A stretch of DNA of 64,000 nt from Devosia algicola. GTDB lineage: Bacteria; Pseudomonadota; Alphaproteobacteria; Rhizobiales; Devosiaceae. The DNA lies in NCBI RefSeq assembly GCF_028816455.1, contig NZ_CP118246.1, positions 2,234,001 to 2,298,000 of the forward strand. Reading direction: 5' to 3'. The position numbers were made by a program, and so were the translations under genes. This document shows, in pieces, positions 19,884-29,765 of the stretch. Position 1 is the first letter of the stretch, and every line of letters starts with the position of its first letter. The notes below the pieces were generated by a model. The model had not been told where the DNA came from and did not search any database. It was given only the letters and a program-made list of their open reading frames with translations.

Positions 19884-20402
19884 TCAGGCGGGGGCGGTGC
19901 CCGACCCGCCTGTTCCGGCCAGGCCGAACCGAGAGATCGCCGCATCAAGCGCTAGCTTGCCGCCGCCAAACGCCATAAGGGCCAGCGCCATCACCGCCCA
20001 TGGTAGGTGAAAATTCAGCCAGCCGTCGGGGATGGTGAGTTGAATGATGATAGTCATCAACAATATGCCCAGTCCAGCAAATCGGGTAAACAGTCCCAAA
20101 ATCAGCAATACCGGCAGCACAACTTCGCCCACCCCGGCCAGGAACGCCATGGTCAACGGGAAGGGGTATGCATATGCCTGCCCAAAGATGTGTAAACTGA
20201 ACTCTTGCTCAAACAGGTAGCGCGCGCCGCCCGAGAGGTTCAGAAACCCGTCCCACTTGGTCATGCCTGAGCGCCAGAACGGTATGGCAAGTGCAATGCG
20301 CAGGCCGAGTAAAGCCACTGAATGGGGAAAGCTGCCAACCATGCGGTCCGCGCTCAAATAGGCCCGTGCCGGCGCCTGCAAGAAACTGGTCATGACGCTC
20401 AA
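19884..20402 (-). CDS. DoxX-family membrane protein of the bufferin operon
   Basis: A 172-residue integral membrane protein with four predicted helices; DoxX pattern LGLRIALAIPFWRSGMTKWDGF, then AFLAGVGEVVLPVLLILGLFTRFAGLGILLMTIIIQL. DoxX genes are standard partners of DUF692/DUF2063 clusters, where they may serve in electron transfer or membrane handling of the modified peptide. It is the last gene of the operon and overlaps the upstream partner gene by four bases (ATGA). Confidence 0.85.
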   Translation of the reverse strand: MSVMTSFLQAPARAYLSADRMVGSFPHSVALLGLRIALAIPFWRSGMTKWDGFLNLSGGARYLFEQEFSLHIFGQAYAYPFPLTMAFLAGVGEVVLPVLLILGLFTRFAGLGILLMTIIIQLTIPDGWLNFHLPWAVMALALMAFGGGKLALDAAISRFGLAGTGGSGTAPA

Positions 20403-21158
20403 TCCTCTGTCGCTATGCTGGCAAATGCGCCCAGTGTGGTCAGACCAACCAGGGCCCGGCCAAAATCGAAATCCGAATATTCATCGAGCACGGTTTGCAC
20501 TGCCAAACCGATGGCCTCGCCCGCGAGCAATTTGGCAGCGAATATGCCGTCAGCATCGGGAATGACAGTAACCTGCACATCAGCGACCGGACGCGTGATC
20601 AGCACCTGTTCGCCGCTTTTGCCAATGGTAACCCCGGTGCGCTGGTGCGACGACCAGATAGCGCCCACTGGATAGCGTGAGGACATCATCGTTGTGGCCG
20701 GGTGCGGTATCAGTGTCGCGGTCAACATTGCCTCGCCCGCCAGCACCCCAAACCCAGCCACCGTAAGCGCCTTGATGTCGGCGGCATTGTAGGCCTTGGA
20801 CCAGGCAACTTCGAGCCGGGCTATATCGGTGAGATAGGGCACAGCCTCGCGCAGGCTCGAACGCTGCGACAAAGGCGGGAAATTCATTGCCATAATGCAT
20901 CATCAAGGGCGTTGTGGGCTTGTGCTCGCCAACATAAAGCCGCGCCATAGCGGTAAAAAACTCGTCTCCCACCAATTGGACACAGACCGGAAAGCGCGCC
21001 GCGAGCACCCCGACAAGACTGACATGCACATTGTTGCGATAGACCGCAAAGCGCAGCGGATCGACGTCGCCACGATGGGAAACGACGCCGTCGGGCACCG
21101 CCAGCGCTGGATTGAGAACGGCGGCAGCAAAACTGGCCTGGCGGCTTGATGTGTTCAT
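20399..21158 (-). CDS. DUF2063 protein, HvfC/BufC-like MNIO partner (one +1 frame break)
   Basis: Partner protein of MNIO enzymes, thought to deliver or recognise the precursor peptide. The N-terminal helical domain reads [40 protein letters not shown], then [14 protein letters not shown]. After the break it continues [23 protein letters not shown]. The break is at 20852-20858, GAGCCTG on the coding strand where GAGCTG restores the frame. Corrected length is about 252 residues, matching the family. It overlaps both neighbours by four bases. Confidence 0.82.
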
Positions 21159-22021
21159 GAGGCGACTCGCCGCGCCTCGGTTTGATGGATTGCGGCAATA
21201 GCCTCATCCACTAGACGCGCCTCGTCGGCCAGAACGGTAAAACCGGGCACATTATTGTCCCACTCAACCAGGGTTGGCAGCGGTCCGGTGCGGGTCAATG
21301 TATGCTGATAGAGCGCAAAGACGTCGGGGCTGACCCGCGAGGCATGGGCGTCGATCAGCAACCGATCCCCCTCCGTGTCGACCGCTTCGTCGTAGCCGGC
21401 GAGATGAATTTCTCCGACCTTGTCGACCGGGAATCGGTCAATATAGCTGATCGGATCAAGCTGATGATTGACCGACGACACCATGACATTGTTGACGTCG
21501 AGCAATAGCCCGCATCCCGTCTGCTCCGAAATGGCGGCCAGAAACTCAACCTCTTCAATGGTGCTTTCTTCAAACAGCACATAGGTCGACGGGTTTTCAA
21601 GCAGCATGCGCCGACCCAGCGCCTGCTGGACCTCATCGACATGCGCCACAACATTGTCCAGCGTCGCCTTGGTGTAGGGCAGCGGCAGCAAATCGTTCAA
21701 AAAACTCTCGTCATGGCTGGACCATGCCAGATGTTCAGAAAAGGACTGCGGCTTATAGCGCTCAACCAGCAAACGCAATCGCGCCAGATGGTCCTTGTCC
21801 AGTGGCTTGGCGCCACCAATGGACAATCCCACGCCGTGTAGCGACAGCGCATAGCGGCTAACGATTTCGCTTAGATATCTGTGCGGCGGTCCGCCATCGC
21901 CCATATAATTTTCGGCGTGAACCTCAAAGAACCCGATATCGGGCTGCGATTCAAGGATCTCGGCATAATGTTCGGGCTTGAGGCCGAGACCCGCCCTCGG
22001 CGGCAGTTGCGTGCTATCCAT
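21155..22021 (-). CDS. DUF692 multinuclear non-heme iron oxygenase (MNIO), HvfB/BufB-like
   Basis: TIM-barrel iron enzyme of 288 residues that modifies cysteines of a precursor peptide, forming thiooxazole or related groups in characterised bufferins. Family motifs seen: [74 protein letters not shown] and [10 protein letters not shown], which supply the His/Asp/Glu iron ligands. It lies just downstream of the precursor gene and overlaps its partner by four bases. Product chemistry is inferred from the family. Confidence 0.92.
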   Translation of the reverse strand: MDSTQLPPRAGLGLKPEHYAEILESQPDIGFFEVHAENYMGDGGPPHRYLSEIVSRYALSLHGVGLSIGGAKPLDKDHLARLRLLVERYKPQSFSEHLAWSSHDESFLNDLLPLPYTKATLDNVVAHVDEVQQALGRRMLLENPSTYVLFEESTIEEVEFLAAISEQTGCGLLLDVNNVMVSSVNHQLDPISYIDRFPVDKVGEIHLAGYDEAVDTEGDRLLIDAHASRVSPDVFALYQHTLTRTGPLPTLVEWDNNVPGFTVLADEARLVDEAIAAIHQTEARRVAS

Positions 22022-22092
22022 TTCAACTCACCCGCTAGGCATCAAGATCGGGAGTCCAATGACTTGGACCCCCGAGACTTTGGAGGTCACGA

Positions 22093-22383
22093 TCAGACGT
22101 TTGGCAGGTCGCGGTCAAGGGCTTCGAGTGAACCCTTGCGGTCGCCTTCAATCGAAATGCTGGTGCATGTACCGGCGGGAACGGCCTTCCATGCATTACC
22201 CTGATAGTCGATGACAGAAGTACCCGCGCATGTGGTGCCGGGACCGGCGGCACAATCATTCTGGCCAGCCAGCGAAATACCATAGCAGTGCTCGCCTTCG
22301 GCAGCGACGGCCTGGGTAACAGAGGCGCCGGCAACGGCGGTAAACAAGGACGCGGCAAGTGCTATAGTGGACATGCGGTTCAT
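22093..22383 (-). CDS. Bufferin precursor peptide, DUF2282 (BufA1-like)
   Basis: A 96-residue precursor with a Sec signal peptide ending around VTQAVAA (residue 28), unusual for a RiPP but typical of bufferins. The mature part holds four cysteines at residues 33, 44, 52 and 73 in the family contexts [21 protein letters not shown] and AGTCTSI. Bufferins bind copper and are modified by the MNIO encoded next. A strong AAGGAG precedes the ATG. It is the first gene of a four-gene operon. Metal specificity here is inferred, not seen. Confidence 0.88.
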   Translation of the reverse strand: MNRMSTIALAASLFTAVAGASVTQAVAAEGEHCYGISLAGQNDCAAGPGTTCAGTSVIDYQGNAWKAVPAGTCTSISIEGDRKGSLEALDRDLPNV

Positions 22384-22511
22384 GAGAATCTCCTTTTCAC
22401 GGCGGAACCTTTTCCCTTCCGTGAAATGAAGTTCGCTGCCGGGACAAAATCGTTACGAGAAATCTCTTCACAGGACCGTGATCAACGCCGCGTGGCCACC
22501 CCGGATGTCGG

Positions 22512-23513
22512 TTAGAGAAGCCCCAGCAGCGCAAGGGCACCAAGGCCAAGCGCCATAAGCATCAGGATGGACAAGGTGCCACTCAACAGTACACGTCCAT
22601 TGGCATGCATCATGGAACGCATATCAACCGATAGACCCAGCGCACCCATCGCAGCAGTGGTCAGTACCGAGGACACCACGCCTACCACCGAAGCGACGTG
22701 AGCCGGAATGAGGCCGGTGCTGCGCAGCACCATGAGGCACAAAAAACCTATAATGAACCATGGCACGATGCGCCCGATCCCGAGTCCGGACACCGCACTG
22801 CGCCCGTTCGTCAGTCCCAGCGCCACAATTACCGGCCCCAGCATGAGCACCCGTATCAGCTTGGCCAATGTCCCAACCTGGATGGCGAGCAGCCCAACCG
22901 GCGCTGTTGCCGCTATGACCTGTGGTACGGCATAAACCGTCATGCCCGCCAAAATCCCATAGGAGCGCTCGGCCAGTCCCAGTCCGGGCACCGCCAGCGG
23001 CAACACCAGCACAACGATAATGCCCAAGGCGGCGGTAAAGGTAATCGAGGCCGCGACATCCTCGGCGTTTGCCCTGATGACCGGCGCCGCCGCCATGATT
23101 GCCGAGTTGCCGCAAATGGAATTACCGCATGCGACCAGCACCGCCAATTGATGTGGCAGCCCCAGCGTGCGCCCGATCCCGTAACTCAACGCCAGGGCAA
23201 TAAAGACCACGCCGATAATTGCGCCCGTCAGTTGGGGCCCAAATTCCCCCAGTGCCCTGACGCTGAACGAGGCACCCAGCAGCATGACCCCTATTTCAAG
23301 CACCGTTTTGCTCGAAAACTGAACCCCGGCGTCAAAGATCGGATGCAGGCCCCAAATAGTCCGCGCGAGCGTTCCCAGAACCAGCGCCAACACCAGCGAT
23401 TCAAACCAGGCTTGGCCCGCAAGGTGCCATTGCAACTGCTCAATTCCCCATGCGAACGCTGTTAGCGCAAAGGTCAATAATAGGCCGGGGAATAAACGAT
23501 AAATCTTGGACAT
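22512..23513 (-). CDS. YeiH-family putative sulfate/sulfonate-related exporter (UPF0324)
   Basis: Integral membrane protein of about 333 residues with around ten hydrophobic segments. Family stretches include LARTIWGLHPIFDAGVQFSSKTVLEIGVMLLGASFS, LACGNSICGNSAIMAAAPVI-type half-helices (here VACGNSICGNSAIMA) and FLCLMVLRSTGLIP. The start is placed at ATG 23513 (MSKIYRLFPG); an in-frame TTG lies 24 bases upstream. It is divergent from a LysR regulator with two palindromes in between, the common yeiH/yeiE layout. Transport substrate is not established for most members. Confidence 0.85.
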   Translation of the reverse strand: MSKIYRLFPGLLLTFALTAFAWGIEQLQWHLAGQAWFESLVLALVLGTLARTIWGLHPIFDAGVQFSSKTVLEIGVMLLGASFSVRALGEFGPQLTGAIIGVVFIALALSYGIGRTLGLPHQLAVLVACGNSICGNSAIMAAAPVIRANAEDVAASITFTAALGIIVVLVLPLAVPGLGLAERSYGILAGMTVYAVPQVIAATAPVGLLAIQVGTLAKLIRVLMLGPVIVALGLTNGRSAVSGLGIGRIVPWFIIGFLCLMVLRSTGLIPAHVASVVGVVSSVLTTAAMGALGLSVDMRSMMHANGRVLLSGTLSILMLMALGLGALALLGLL

Positions 23514-23572
23514 GAGCCAACTCGGATCGGGGTTCAATCTGAAACTGTCATGCTCGTCTGTATACTTCCATC

Positions 23573-23607
23573 GAATAATATTCTACGTTTCGTTCGATAA
23601 AATCGAA
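23573..23607 (+). promoter_or_regulatory. Two palindromes in the yeiH/LysR divergent promoter
   Basis: GAATAATATTC (23573-23583) and TTCGATAAAATCGAA (23593-23607) are perfect palindromes 20-odd bases apart, just ahead of the LysR start. They suit LysR-type autoregulation with an activation and a repression site; binding is inferred. Confidence 0.5.
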
Positions 23608-23616
23608 TAAAATGCC

Positions 23617-24528
23617 ATGACCCTTGAACAACTTGAAATCTTTGTTGTCGTCGCCGAGCGCGAACATCTGACCAATGCCGCCCACGCCATTGGCTTGACG
23701 CCCTCGGCGGTCAGCGCCTCGATCAAGGCACTGGAATCATTTCACGATGTGCATCTGTTTGACCGCGTCGGCCGACATATCGAACTCAGCCCCACCGGTC
23801 GCGCCTTTCTGCCGGAGGCCAAAGCCATACTGGCCCGCACCCGCAGCGCTGAACTTGTCTTGAGCGAATTGGGCCAATTGCATCGCGGCACGCTGGAAAT
23901 TCACGCCAGCCAGACTATCGCCAGCTATTGGCTGCCCTCACGACTCATGCAGTTTCGTCAGGCCTTTCCAGGCATCGATGTTCGCTTGCATGTCGGCAAC
24001 ACCGAAACTGTGGCACAGGCTGTGTTGGATGGGCTGGCCGAAATCGGCTTCGCCGAAGGCAAGATCGACAATCCTGCCCTTGCCACCGAGATCATTGATC
24101 AGGACATCATGGTGATTGTCGTGCGCCCCGACCATCCGCTGGCCAATGCCACCGACATCACCGCATCCACGCTTGCGACGCAAACCCAATGGATCGCCCG
24201 TGAACCGGGATCGGGCACCCGCGCCGCGCTCGATCAGGCACTGCGCGACAAGGGCTGCGACCCCGCCAAACTGCAGCGCGCCCTTGTCCTGCCCTCCAAC
24301 GAAGCGGTATTGGCAGCAGTCTCGTCAAGCGATTGTGCCGCTGCCGTATCCCTGTCCGCCGCCGCCAATCTGGTCCGCCAGGGTTCCCTCCGCCTTGTCG
24401 ATTTCGCCCTGCCACCGCGCGCTTTCCATTCGGTGCGTCATAAGCAACGCCGCCATGGCGAGGCTGTTCGCCAGCTTCAGGCGATTTGCGCCGGTACTTT
24501 TGATCCGACAACCCCGACCGGACTGTAG
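23617..24528 (+). CDS. LysR-family regulator, YeiE/CysB-like
   Basis: Regulator of 303 residues: winged HTH at residues 1-60 (LEQLEIFVVVAEREHLTNAAHAIGLTPSAVSASIKALE) and a substrate-binding domain (TLEIHASQTIASYWLPSRLMQFRQAFPGIDVRL, MVIVVRPDHPLAN, REPGSGTRAALDQAL). The GSGTR stretch is typical of the YeiE/CbbR subgroup. Divergent from the yeiH-like gene, which it probably controls. Starts at ATG 23617, directly after the palindromic sites. Confidence 0.88.
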   Translation: MTLEQLEIFVVVAEREHLTNAAHAIGLTPSAVSASIKALESFHDVHLFDRVGRHIELSPTGRAFLPEAKAILARTRSAELVLSELGQLHRGTLEIHASQTIASYWLPSRLMQFRQAFPGIDVRLHVGNTETVAQAVLDGLAEIGFAEGKIDNPALATEIIDQDIMVIVVRPDHPLANATDITASTLATQTQWIAREPGSGTRAALDQALRDKGCDPAKLQRALVLPSNEAVLAAVSSSDCAAAVSLSAAANLVRQGSLRLVDFALPPRAFHSVRHKQRRHGEAVRQLQAICAGTFDPTTPTGL

Positions 24529-24621
24529 CGGCAGCGATATTCAAACTCACGGCCTTTGGCGTCTGGACAATGCCCACGTCGCTGCGCCATGGTCGCCGCG
24601 TTAAATATCAGAGTGATGATC

Positions 24622-26015
24622 ATGCCCGTATCTGCCCAAACCCTTGACACCGTTCTTGCCCAGGTCGACTCCGATCTCGACCAAAGCCTTGAGCGCCTGT
24701 TTTCGCTGCTGCGAATCAAATCCATATCCACCGATCCCGCCTTTGCAGCCGAGTGCAAACGCGCCGCGGACTGGCTCGCCAGCGATTTGCAATCATTGGG
24801 CTTTGCAGCGAGCGCCCGTCCAACCCCGGGTCACCCGGTCGTGGTCGCGCACCAGCACGATGCCACCGGTCCTCATGTCCTGTTTTATGGCCACTATGAC
24901 GTCCAACCCGTCGATCCAATCAATCTATGGCATTCCGACCCGTTTGAGCCCCAACTCAAAGACGGCGCCAACGGCAAGATCATCGTTGGGCGCGGCACCT
25001 CCGACGACAAAGGTCAGTTGATGACATTCCTTGAAGCCTGTCGTGCCTGGAAGGAGGCTACCGGCACCCTGCCGGTCAAGGTTTCGATGATGCTTGAAGG
25101 CGAGGAGGAAAGCGGCGGCAAGAATTTACCCCCTTTCATGCGCGCCAATGCCGATGAGACTCAGGGCCGATATTGCCCTGGTCTGCGACACCGATATGTG
25201 GGACCCCAACACCCCCTCGATCACGACCATGTTGCGTGGTCTGGTCGGCGAAGAGGTCGAAATCACCTGCGCCAACAAGGATTTGCACTCGGGTATGTTC
25301 GGCAATGCTGCCCGCAACCCCATTCAAGTGCTGGCCAATATCATCGCCGACCTGCGCCGCCCCGACGGCAGTGTTACCCTTGAAGGGTTTTATGATGACG
25401 TGGCCGAGGTGCCCGACACGGTCAAGGCCGGTTGGCAGGGTCTGGGTTTTGACGACAAGGCGTTTCTCAACGGTGCCGGCCTGTCGATCGCGGCGGGCGA
25501 GCAGGACCGCAGCGTTCTCGAACAAATCTGGGCACGCCCGACCTGCGAGATCAATGGTATTACCGGCGGCTATACTGGCGACGGCTTCAAAACTGTCATC
25601 CCGGCCAAGGCCAGCGCCAAGATTTCCTTCCGACTGGTCTCGGGCATGGACCCTGACAAGATACGCGCCGCCTTCCGCCAGCATGTGCGTGATCGCCTGC
25701 CCAAGGATTGCACCGTCAAATTTTCAGAGCACGGCGGCGCGCCCGCCATTACCGTGCCCAGCGACGGCATATTCCTTACAAAAGCGCTGGCGGCCCTGAC
25801 CGACGAATGGACCAATCCGGCGGCCATTACCGGCTCCGGGGGCTCCATTCCGGTGGCAGGAGAATTCAAGAAAATTCTCGACATGGACACATTGCTGATC
25901 GGCTTCGCCCATGTTGACGATGCCATCCACAGTCCCAACGAAAAATACGATCTGGCCAGTTATCACGGCGGCATCGAGATCTTGGGTGCGCATTCTCGCA
26001 AGTTTTGCCGACTAG
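24622..26015 (+). CDS. M20-family metallopeptidase/dipeptidase (two frame breaks)
   Basis: Zinc-dependent amidohydrolase or dipeptidase. Metal-site motifs are VLFYGHYDVQPVDP, GRGTSDDKGQLMTFLEA and MLEGEEESGGKNL. After the first break the reading continues ADIALVCDTDMWDP, then LHSGMFGNAARNP, ITGGYTGDGFKTVIPAKASAKISFRLV and VGFAHV-like GFAHVDDAIHSPNEKY. Break 1 at 25156-25162 is GAGACTC for GAGCTC. Break 2 at 25976-25982 (GAGATCT) also needs one base removed, giving GIESW or GIRSW and a stop at 26013-26015. The corrected protein is about 463 residues. The ATG at 24622 is chosen for its GAG spacing. It ends convergently with the DUF1304 gene, overlapping by four bases. Confidence 0.82.
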
Positions 26016-26374
26016 ACCAGGATCAGGGCGATCATCGCGGTGACGGCAGGCACGGTCTGGATAAACAATATCCGGCGTCCAACGGTTGCCGCCCCGAAAA
26101 GACCTGCCACTGCTACACAGGCCAGAAAGAACAGCTGGATCTGCCAGCCGAACCCAAAGTCTGGCTGCAGCAGTCCCCAAACCAGTCCAGCGGCCAGAAA
26201 GCCGTTGTAAAGCCCCTGATTGGCGGCCATCGCCTTGCTCGATTGCGCAAATTCAAGCGTAGTACCAAAGGCCTTGCGGGTCCGCGAGCGCGTCCACCAG
26301 AACATTTCCAGCGCTAGAATATAAAGATGCAACAGCGCAATTGCCGCTACTAGAATTTGAGTAATAATCAGCAT
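26012..26374 (-). CDS. DUF1304 small membrane protein
   Basis: A 120-residue protein with four hydrophobic segments and the family pattern LHLYILALEMFWW, then AANQGLYNGFLAAGLVWGLL and LFGAATVGRRILFIQTVPA. DUF1304 proteins are uncharacterised inner-membrane proteins of this exact length. It stands alone between the convergent peptidase and the pseudouridine genes. No function can be assigned. Confidence 0.85.
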   Translation of the reverse strand: MLIITQILVAAIALLHLYILALEMFWWTRSRTRKAFGTTLEFAQSSKAMAANQGLYNGFLAAGLVWGLLQPDFGFGWQIQLFFLACVAVAGLFGAATVGRRILFIQTVPAVTAMIALILV

Positions 26375-26430
26375 GGTGAAACCTCGATTCGGCCAATTCG
26401 TCCAGATCGGTTCACGCCGCCGACTGAACC

Positions 26431-27315
26431 CTAAAGCGGTTGGCCGCCGATAGCTTGCACCGCCCGTGCACCCGCCGCAATCCCGGCTTCAAGCGCCACC
26501 GCGTGGGTCGCGCCCCCAAGCACAGCTGACAAAAGTCCTGCCGCAAAGGCATCACCTGCGCCGGTGCTATCGACCACCTGCACGCTTGGCGCAGGCAGTG
26601 TCAGGGCAACGCCATCGCGTCCGCCCAACGCCGCCCCCGACCGTCCACGTTTGATGACGACATTGTCAAAACGCCCACCCAGCACACGCATCTGCTTGTC
26701 CAGCCGCGATGAGCCAGTCAGTATTTTGGCTTCATCCTGATTGGCCAACAACCATGCTGAACCCTGGGTCCAATCCAGAAAACTCTTGACGCCGACCTCT
26801 TTGAGAAACCCCACCGACGCCGCATCAACGGCAATGGCTATATTTCGGGCGCGCGCCGCGGCGAACAAACCGCGGACCGCAGACCGTGGTCCCGGCTCGA
26901 ACAGGCTATAGCCCGAAACCAGCACCAGACTGACATCATCGAGCAAACTGTCAGGCAAATCCGCTGCACAAAGATTAAGGTTGGCGCCTCTGTCGGTCAA
27001 AAAACTCCGCTCGCCGTCCGGATCAACGATGGTGACCAGAACGCCCGAGGGCAACTGATCGTCCGTGGCCAGTACCGCCACGACACCCAGGCCCCGAAAA
27101 TAATTCTCATACCCCATCCGGTCAGCCGCGCCGACACGGGCCGCAAAAATGACGTCGGCATCGACGGCGCCAAGCCATGCTGCCTGATTGGCGCCCGAAC
27201 CGCCTGGTCGGTTACGCACTTTGGCGCGCCGGTCCGAGCCTTTGACCATCGGACCCTCGGGCATGACGATGATGTCGGTCATCACGTCGCCCACAACCAA
27301 TATTCGAGCGCTCAT
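26431..27315 (-). CDS. psuK: PfkB-family kinase, probable pseudouridine kinase
   Basis: A 294-residue sugar/nucleoside kinase. PfkB signatures: NRPGGSGANQAAWLGAV near residue 36 and the C-terminal VVDSTGAGDAFAAGLLSAVLGG, which holds the catalytic Asp. Downstream of and overlapping psuG by four bases, so it most likely phosphorylates pseudouridine to pseudouridine 5'-phosphate, the substrate of PsuG. The substrate call rests on the operon partner, because PfkB sequence alone is not decisive. Confidence 0.85.
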   Translation of the reverse strand: MSARILVVGDVMTDIIVMPEGPMVKGSDRRAKVRNRPGGSGANQAAWLGAVDADVIFAARVGAADRMGYENYFRGLGVVAVLATDDQLPSGVLVTIVDPDGERSFLTDRGANLNLCAADLPDSLLDDVSLVLVSGYSLFEPGPRSAVRGLFAAARARNIAIAVDAASVGFLKEVGVKSFLDWTQGSAWLLANQDEAKILTGSSRLDKQMRVLGGRFDNVVIKRGRSGAALGGRDGVALTLPAPSVQVVDSTGAGDAFAAGLLSAVLGGATHAVALEAGIAAGARAVQAIGGQPL

Positions 27316-28259
27316 ACGCGCAAAACGCTCGGCTTGGTCGCCATCTTTGCCGCCAGCGCAACGGCGATCTTGGCGCCCAGCATGGCATTGTTCTCGACCA
27401 GTGCAATATTGGACTGGAGCGATTTGCCCTTGGTCAATTCAAAAATGCGATTGAGCAGGAACGGCGTCAGCGCCTTGCGGCTGACCCCCTGTCGCTCGGC
27501 ATCGGCCAGCGCCTCCCCAATCCGCGCTTCGATCTCACCCGCGTCGAGAGCATCGGCCTCCGGTATCGGGTTTGCTACCAAAACCCCGCCCATGCCCAGA
27601 TCGATCTGCAAAGCGATGACCCTGGCGATATCCTCGGCGCTATCGAAACGGTGATCAACCTTATACCCGCTCTGGCGGGCCCAGAAGGCAGGAAAATCGT
27701 CACTTTGATAGCCAAGAACCGGCACGCCCTTGGATTCAAGCACTTCCAGGGTCTTGGCGATATCCAGAATCGATTTGGCGCCCGCGCAGACCACGGCAAC
27801 AGGCGTACGGGAAAATTCTTCGAGGTCGGCGGAAATGTCAAAACTGTCCTCGGCGCCGCGATGAACACCCCCGATGCCCCCTGTCGCAAAGACGCGAATG
27901 CCTGCCAGACCCGCTATCTGCATAGTCGTGGCCACGGTGGTGCCGGCGAGCCCGCCCTGTACCAGCAAGGCGCTGACATCGCGCCGTGACGCCTTGGCAG
28001 CCTTTCCCCCTTCCAGCGCCAGCCGTTCCAGATCATCACCCGCAACACCCACGACAAATCGCCCGTCCATGATGGCTATCGTGGCCGGTACGGCGCCATG
28101 CTTACGCACGATTGCTTCAACTTTTTTTGCCATTTCCAGATTTTGCGGATAGGGCATGCCATGGGTGATGATGGTGGATTCAAGCGCCACCACGGGCTTG
28201 CCCTCGCCCAACGCCTTTTTGACATCTGCGGAGATCGAGAGATACGGCTTGGCGCTCAT
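27312..28259 (-). CDS. psuG: Pseudouridine-5'-phosphate glycosidase
   Basis: PsuG cleaves the C-C glycosidic bond of pseudouridine 5'-phosphate to uracil and ribose 5-phosphate. The 315-residue protein is colinear with the family: VVALESTIITHGMPYPQN, GAVPATIAIMDGRFVVG, SRRDVSALLVQGGLAGTTVATTM, VFATGGIGGVHRG, DISADLEEFSRTPVAVVCAGAKSILD and GVPVLGYQSDDFPAFW. It is first in a two-gene operon with the PfkB kinase. Confident assignment. Confidence 0.95.
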   Translation of the reverse strand: MSAKPYLSISADVKKALGEGKPVVALESTIITHGMPYPQNLEMAKKVEAIVRKHGAVPATIAIMDGRFVVGVAGDDLERLALEGGKAAKASRRDVSALLVQGGLAGTTVATTMQIAGLAGIRVFATGGIGGVHRGAEDSFDISADLEEFSRTPVAVVCAGAKSILDIAKTLEVLESKGVPVLGYQSDDFPAFWARQSGYKVDHRFDSAEDIARVIALQIDLGMGGVLVANPIPEADALDAGEIEARIGEALADAERQGVSRKALTPFLLNRIFELTKGKSLQSNIALVENNAMLGAKIAVALAAKMATKPSVLRV

Positions 28260-28666
28260 CAGGGGCGCTCCTTGACTGGAGATTATGGCTCAAGTACGAG
28301 CCAAACGTGACCGGTTTTGCGCCATTGGCCTGTTTGTGGTCAAGCCCTTTGCAATCATGTCGCACTATCTCTTGTCGCCCCTACAATTTCCCACTAGTTT
28401 GGCGCCCGTGAACATCTAGCAGGGTATACTTCACTGGAAAAAGCAATTGCGGACCGCGCCCGCCGGGCAGGTCGTTCAGAGCCCGAGATCGGGCCACACA
28501 TCAATATTGTTTTTGCGGTAGCCAGTCAGCTGCGGGCAATATTGCCGCTGCTATCCCCGCCTTCCAGTGGAAGATTTTTTCCGTCCCCCCTCACCACCAG
28601 ATTTGATGGCATCGCTTTGTCGCGACGCCGCAATATTCCCCTATAAACTCAACAGGAGCTCATTTG
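28260..28666 (+). other. Intergenic stretch upstream of the polyamine operon
   Basis: About 400 bases without a recognisable gene. It separates the divergent psuG and potF-type operons and must contain both promoters. One frame is open from 28398 to the TAA at 28644-28646 with protein-like composition (LEKAIADRARRAGRSEPEIG), but it has no ATG or GTG start and no ribosome-binding site. AGGAG at 28654-28658 belongs to the downstream gene. Confidence 0.5.
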
Positions 28667-29758
28667 ATGAACAAGTCGCTCATCCTGGCGCTTGGCGCAT
28701 TTCTGATTGCTGGTCCCGCGCTGGCCCAGGAAGAAGCCGTGGTCAACGTCTATAACTGGTCCGATTATATCGCCGAAGACACCGTCGCAAAGTTCGAAGA
28801 GACCACAGGCATCAAGGTCAATTATGACGTCTTTGACAGCAACGAACTGGTCGAAGCCAAGCTGCTTGCGGGCAATTCTGGCTATGACGTTGTGGTCCCA
28901 TCCGGCTTTTTCCTGGAGCGACAGGTTGCCGCCGGCCTGTTCCAGAAGCTGGATAAATCCAAGTTGCCGAACCTGGCCAACATGGACCCCCAGATCATGA
29001 AGGACACAGCCGTTCATGATCCAGACAATGCCCATTCGGTCGATTATATGTGGGGTACGACGGGCCTCGGCTATAATGTGGCAAAACTCAAGGAAGCGCT
29101 GGGACCGGATCAACCGCTCAACACCTGGGACATTCTCTATAAGCCCGAACTGGTCTCCAAGCTGGCTGATTGCGGCGTGACCCTTCTTGACGCGCCGGTT
29201 GAAATGGTGGCGTCGGCGCTCAATTACCTCGGCCTCGACCCTCTCTCGGAAAACCCAGAGGATCTGGCCAAGGCCGAAGAACTGCTGACATCGATCCGCC
29301 CCTATGTGCGCTACTATAATTCGTCCCAATATATCGACGATCTGGCCAATGGCGAAGTTTGCCTGTCGGTTGGCTATTCGGGCGATGTGTTCATAGCCCG
29401 CGATGCCGCCGCCGAGGCCGACCAGGGCATTGACGTTGAATATGTCATCCCCAAGGAAGGTGCCCTCAAATGGTTCGACCTGCTGGCCATTCCCGCCGAT
29501 GCGCCCCATCCCGACAATGCGCACAAATTCATCAATTTCGTGCTCGACGCCAAGATCGCTGCCGACATCACCAATTATGTGTTTTATGCCAGCGGCAACA
29601 AGGCAGCGCTTGACTATGTATCGGACGACATCAAGAACGACCCGGCCATCTATCCCGACGCTGAAACCTCGGCCAAGCTGTTCCCGATGAAATCGCACAC
29701 GCCCGATTATGATGAACTGCTGACTCGCACCTGGACCCGGATCAAGACCGGCCAGTAA
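28667..29758 (+). CDS. Putrescine/spermidine-binding periplasmic protein, PotF-like
   Basis: A 363-residue binding protein with a Sec signal (SLILALGAFLIAGPALA) and the PotF/PotD pattern VVNVYNWSDYIAEDTVAKFEETTGIKVNYDVFDSNE, GYDVVVPSGFFLERQ and VDYMWGTTGLGYN. The ATG at 28667 follows AGGAG by eight bases and is preferred over the adjacent upstream TTG. First gene of a four-gene polyamine importer operon, followed by a stem-loop. Polyamine specificity is inferred from the closest-looking family. Confidence 0.88.
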   Translation: MNKSLILALGAFLIAGPALAQEEAVVNVYNWSDYIAEDTVAKFEETTGIKVNYDVFDSNELVEAKLLAGNSGYDVVVPSGFFLERQVAAGLFQKLDKSKLPNLANMDPQIMKDTAVHDPDNAHSVDYMWGTTGLGYNVAKLKEALGPDQPLNTWDILYKPELVSKLADCGVTLLDAPVEMVASALNYLGLDPLSENPEDLAKAEELLTSIRPYVRYYNSSQYIDDLANGEVCLSVGYSGDVFIARDAAAEADQGIDVEYVIPKEGALKWFDLLAIPADAPHPDNAHKFINFVLDAKIAADITNYVFYASGNKAALDYVSDDIKNDPAIYPDAETSAKLFPMKSHTPDYDELLTRTWTRIKTGQ

Positions 29759-29765
29759 CCGAACC

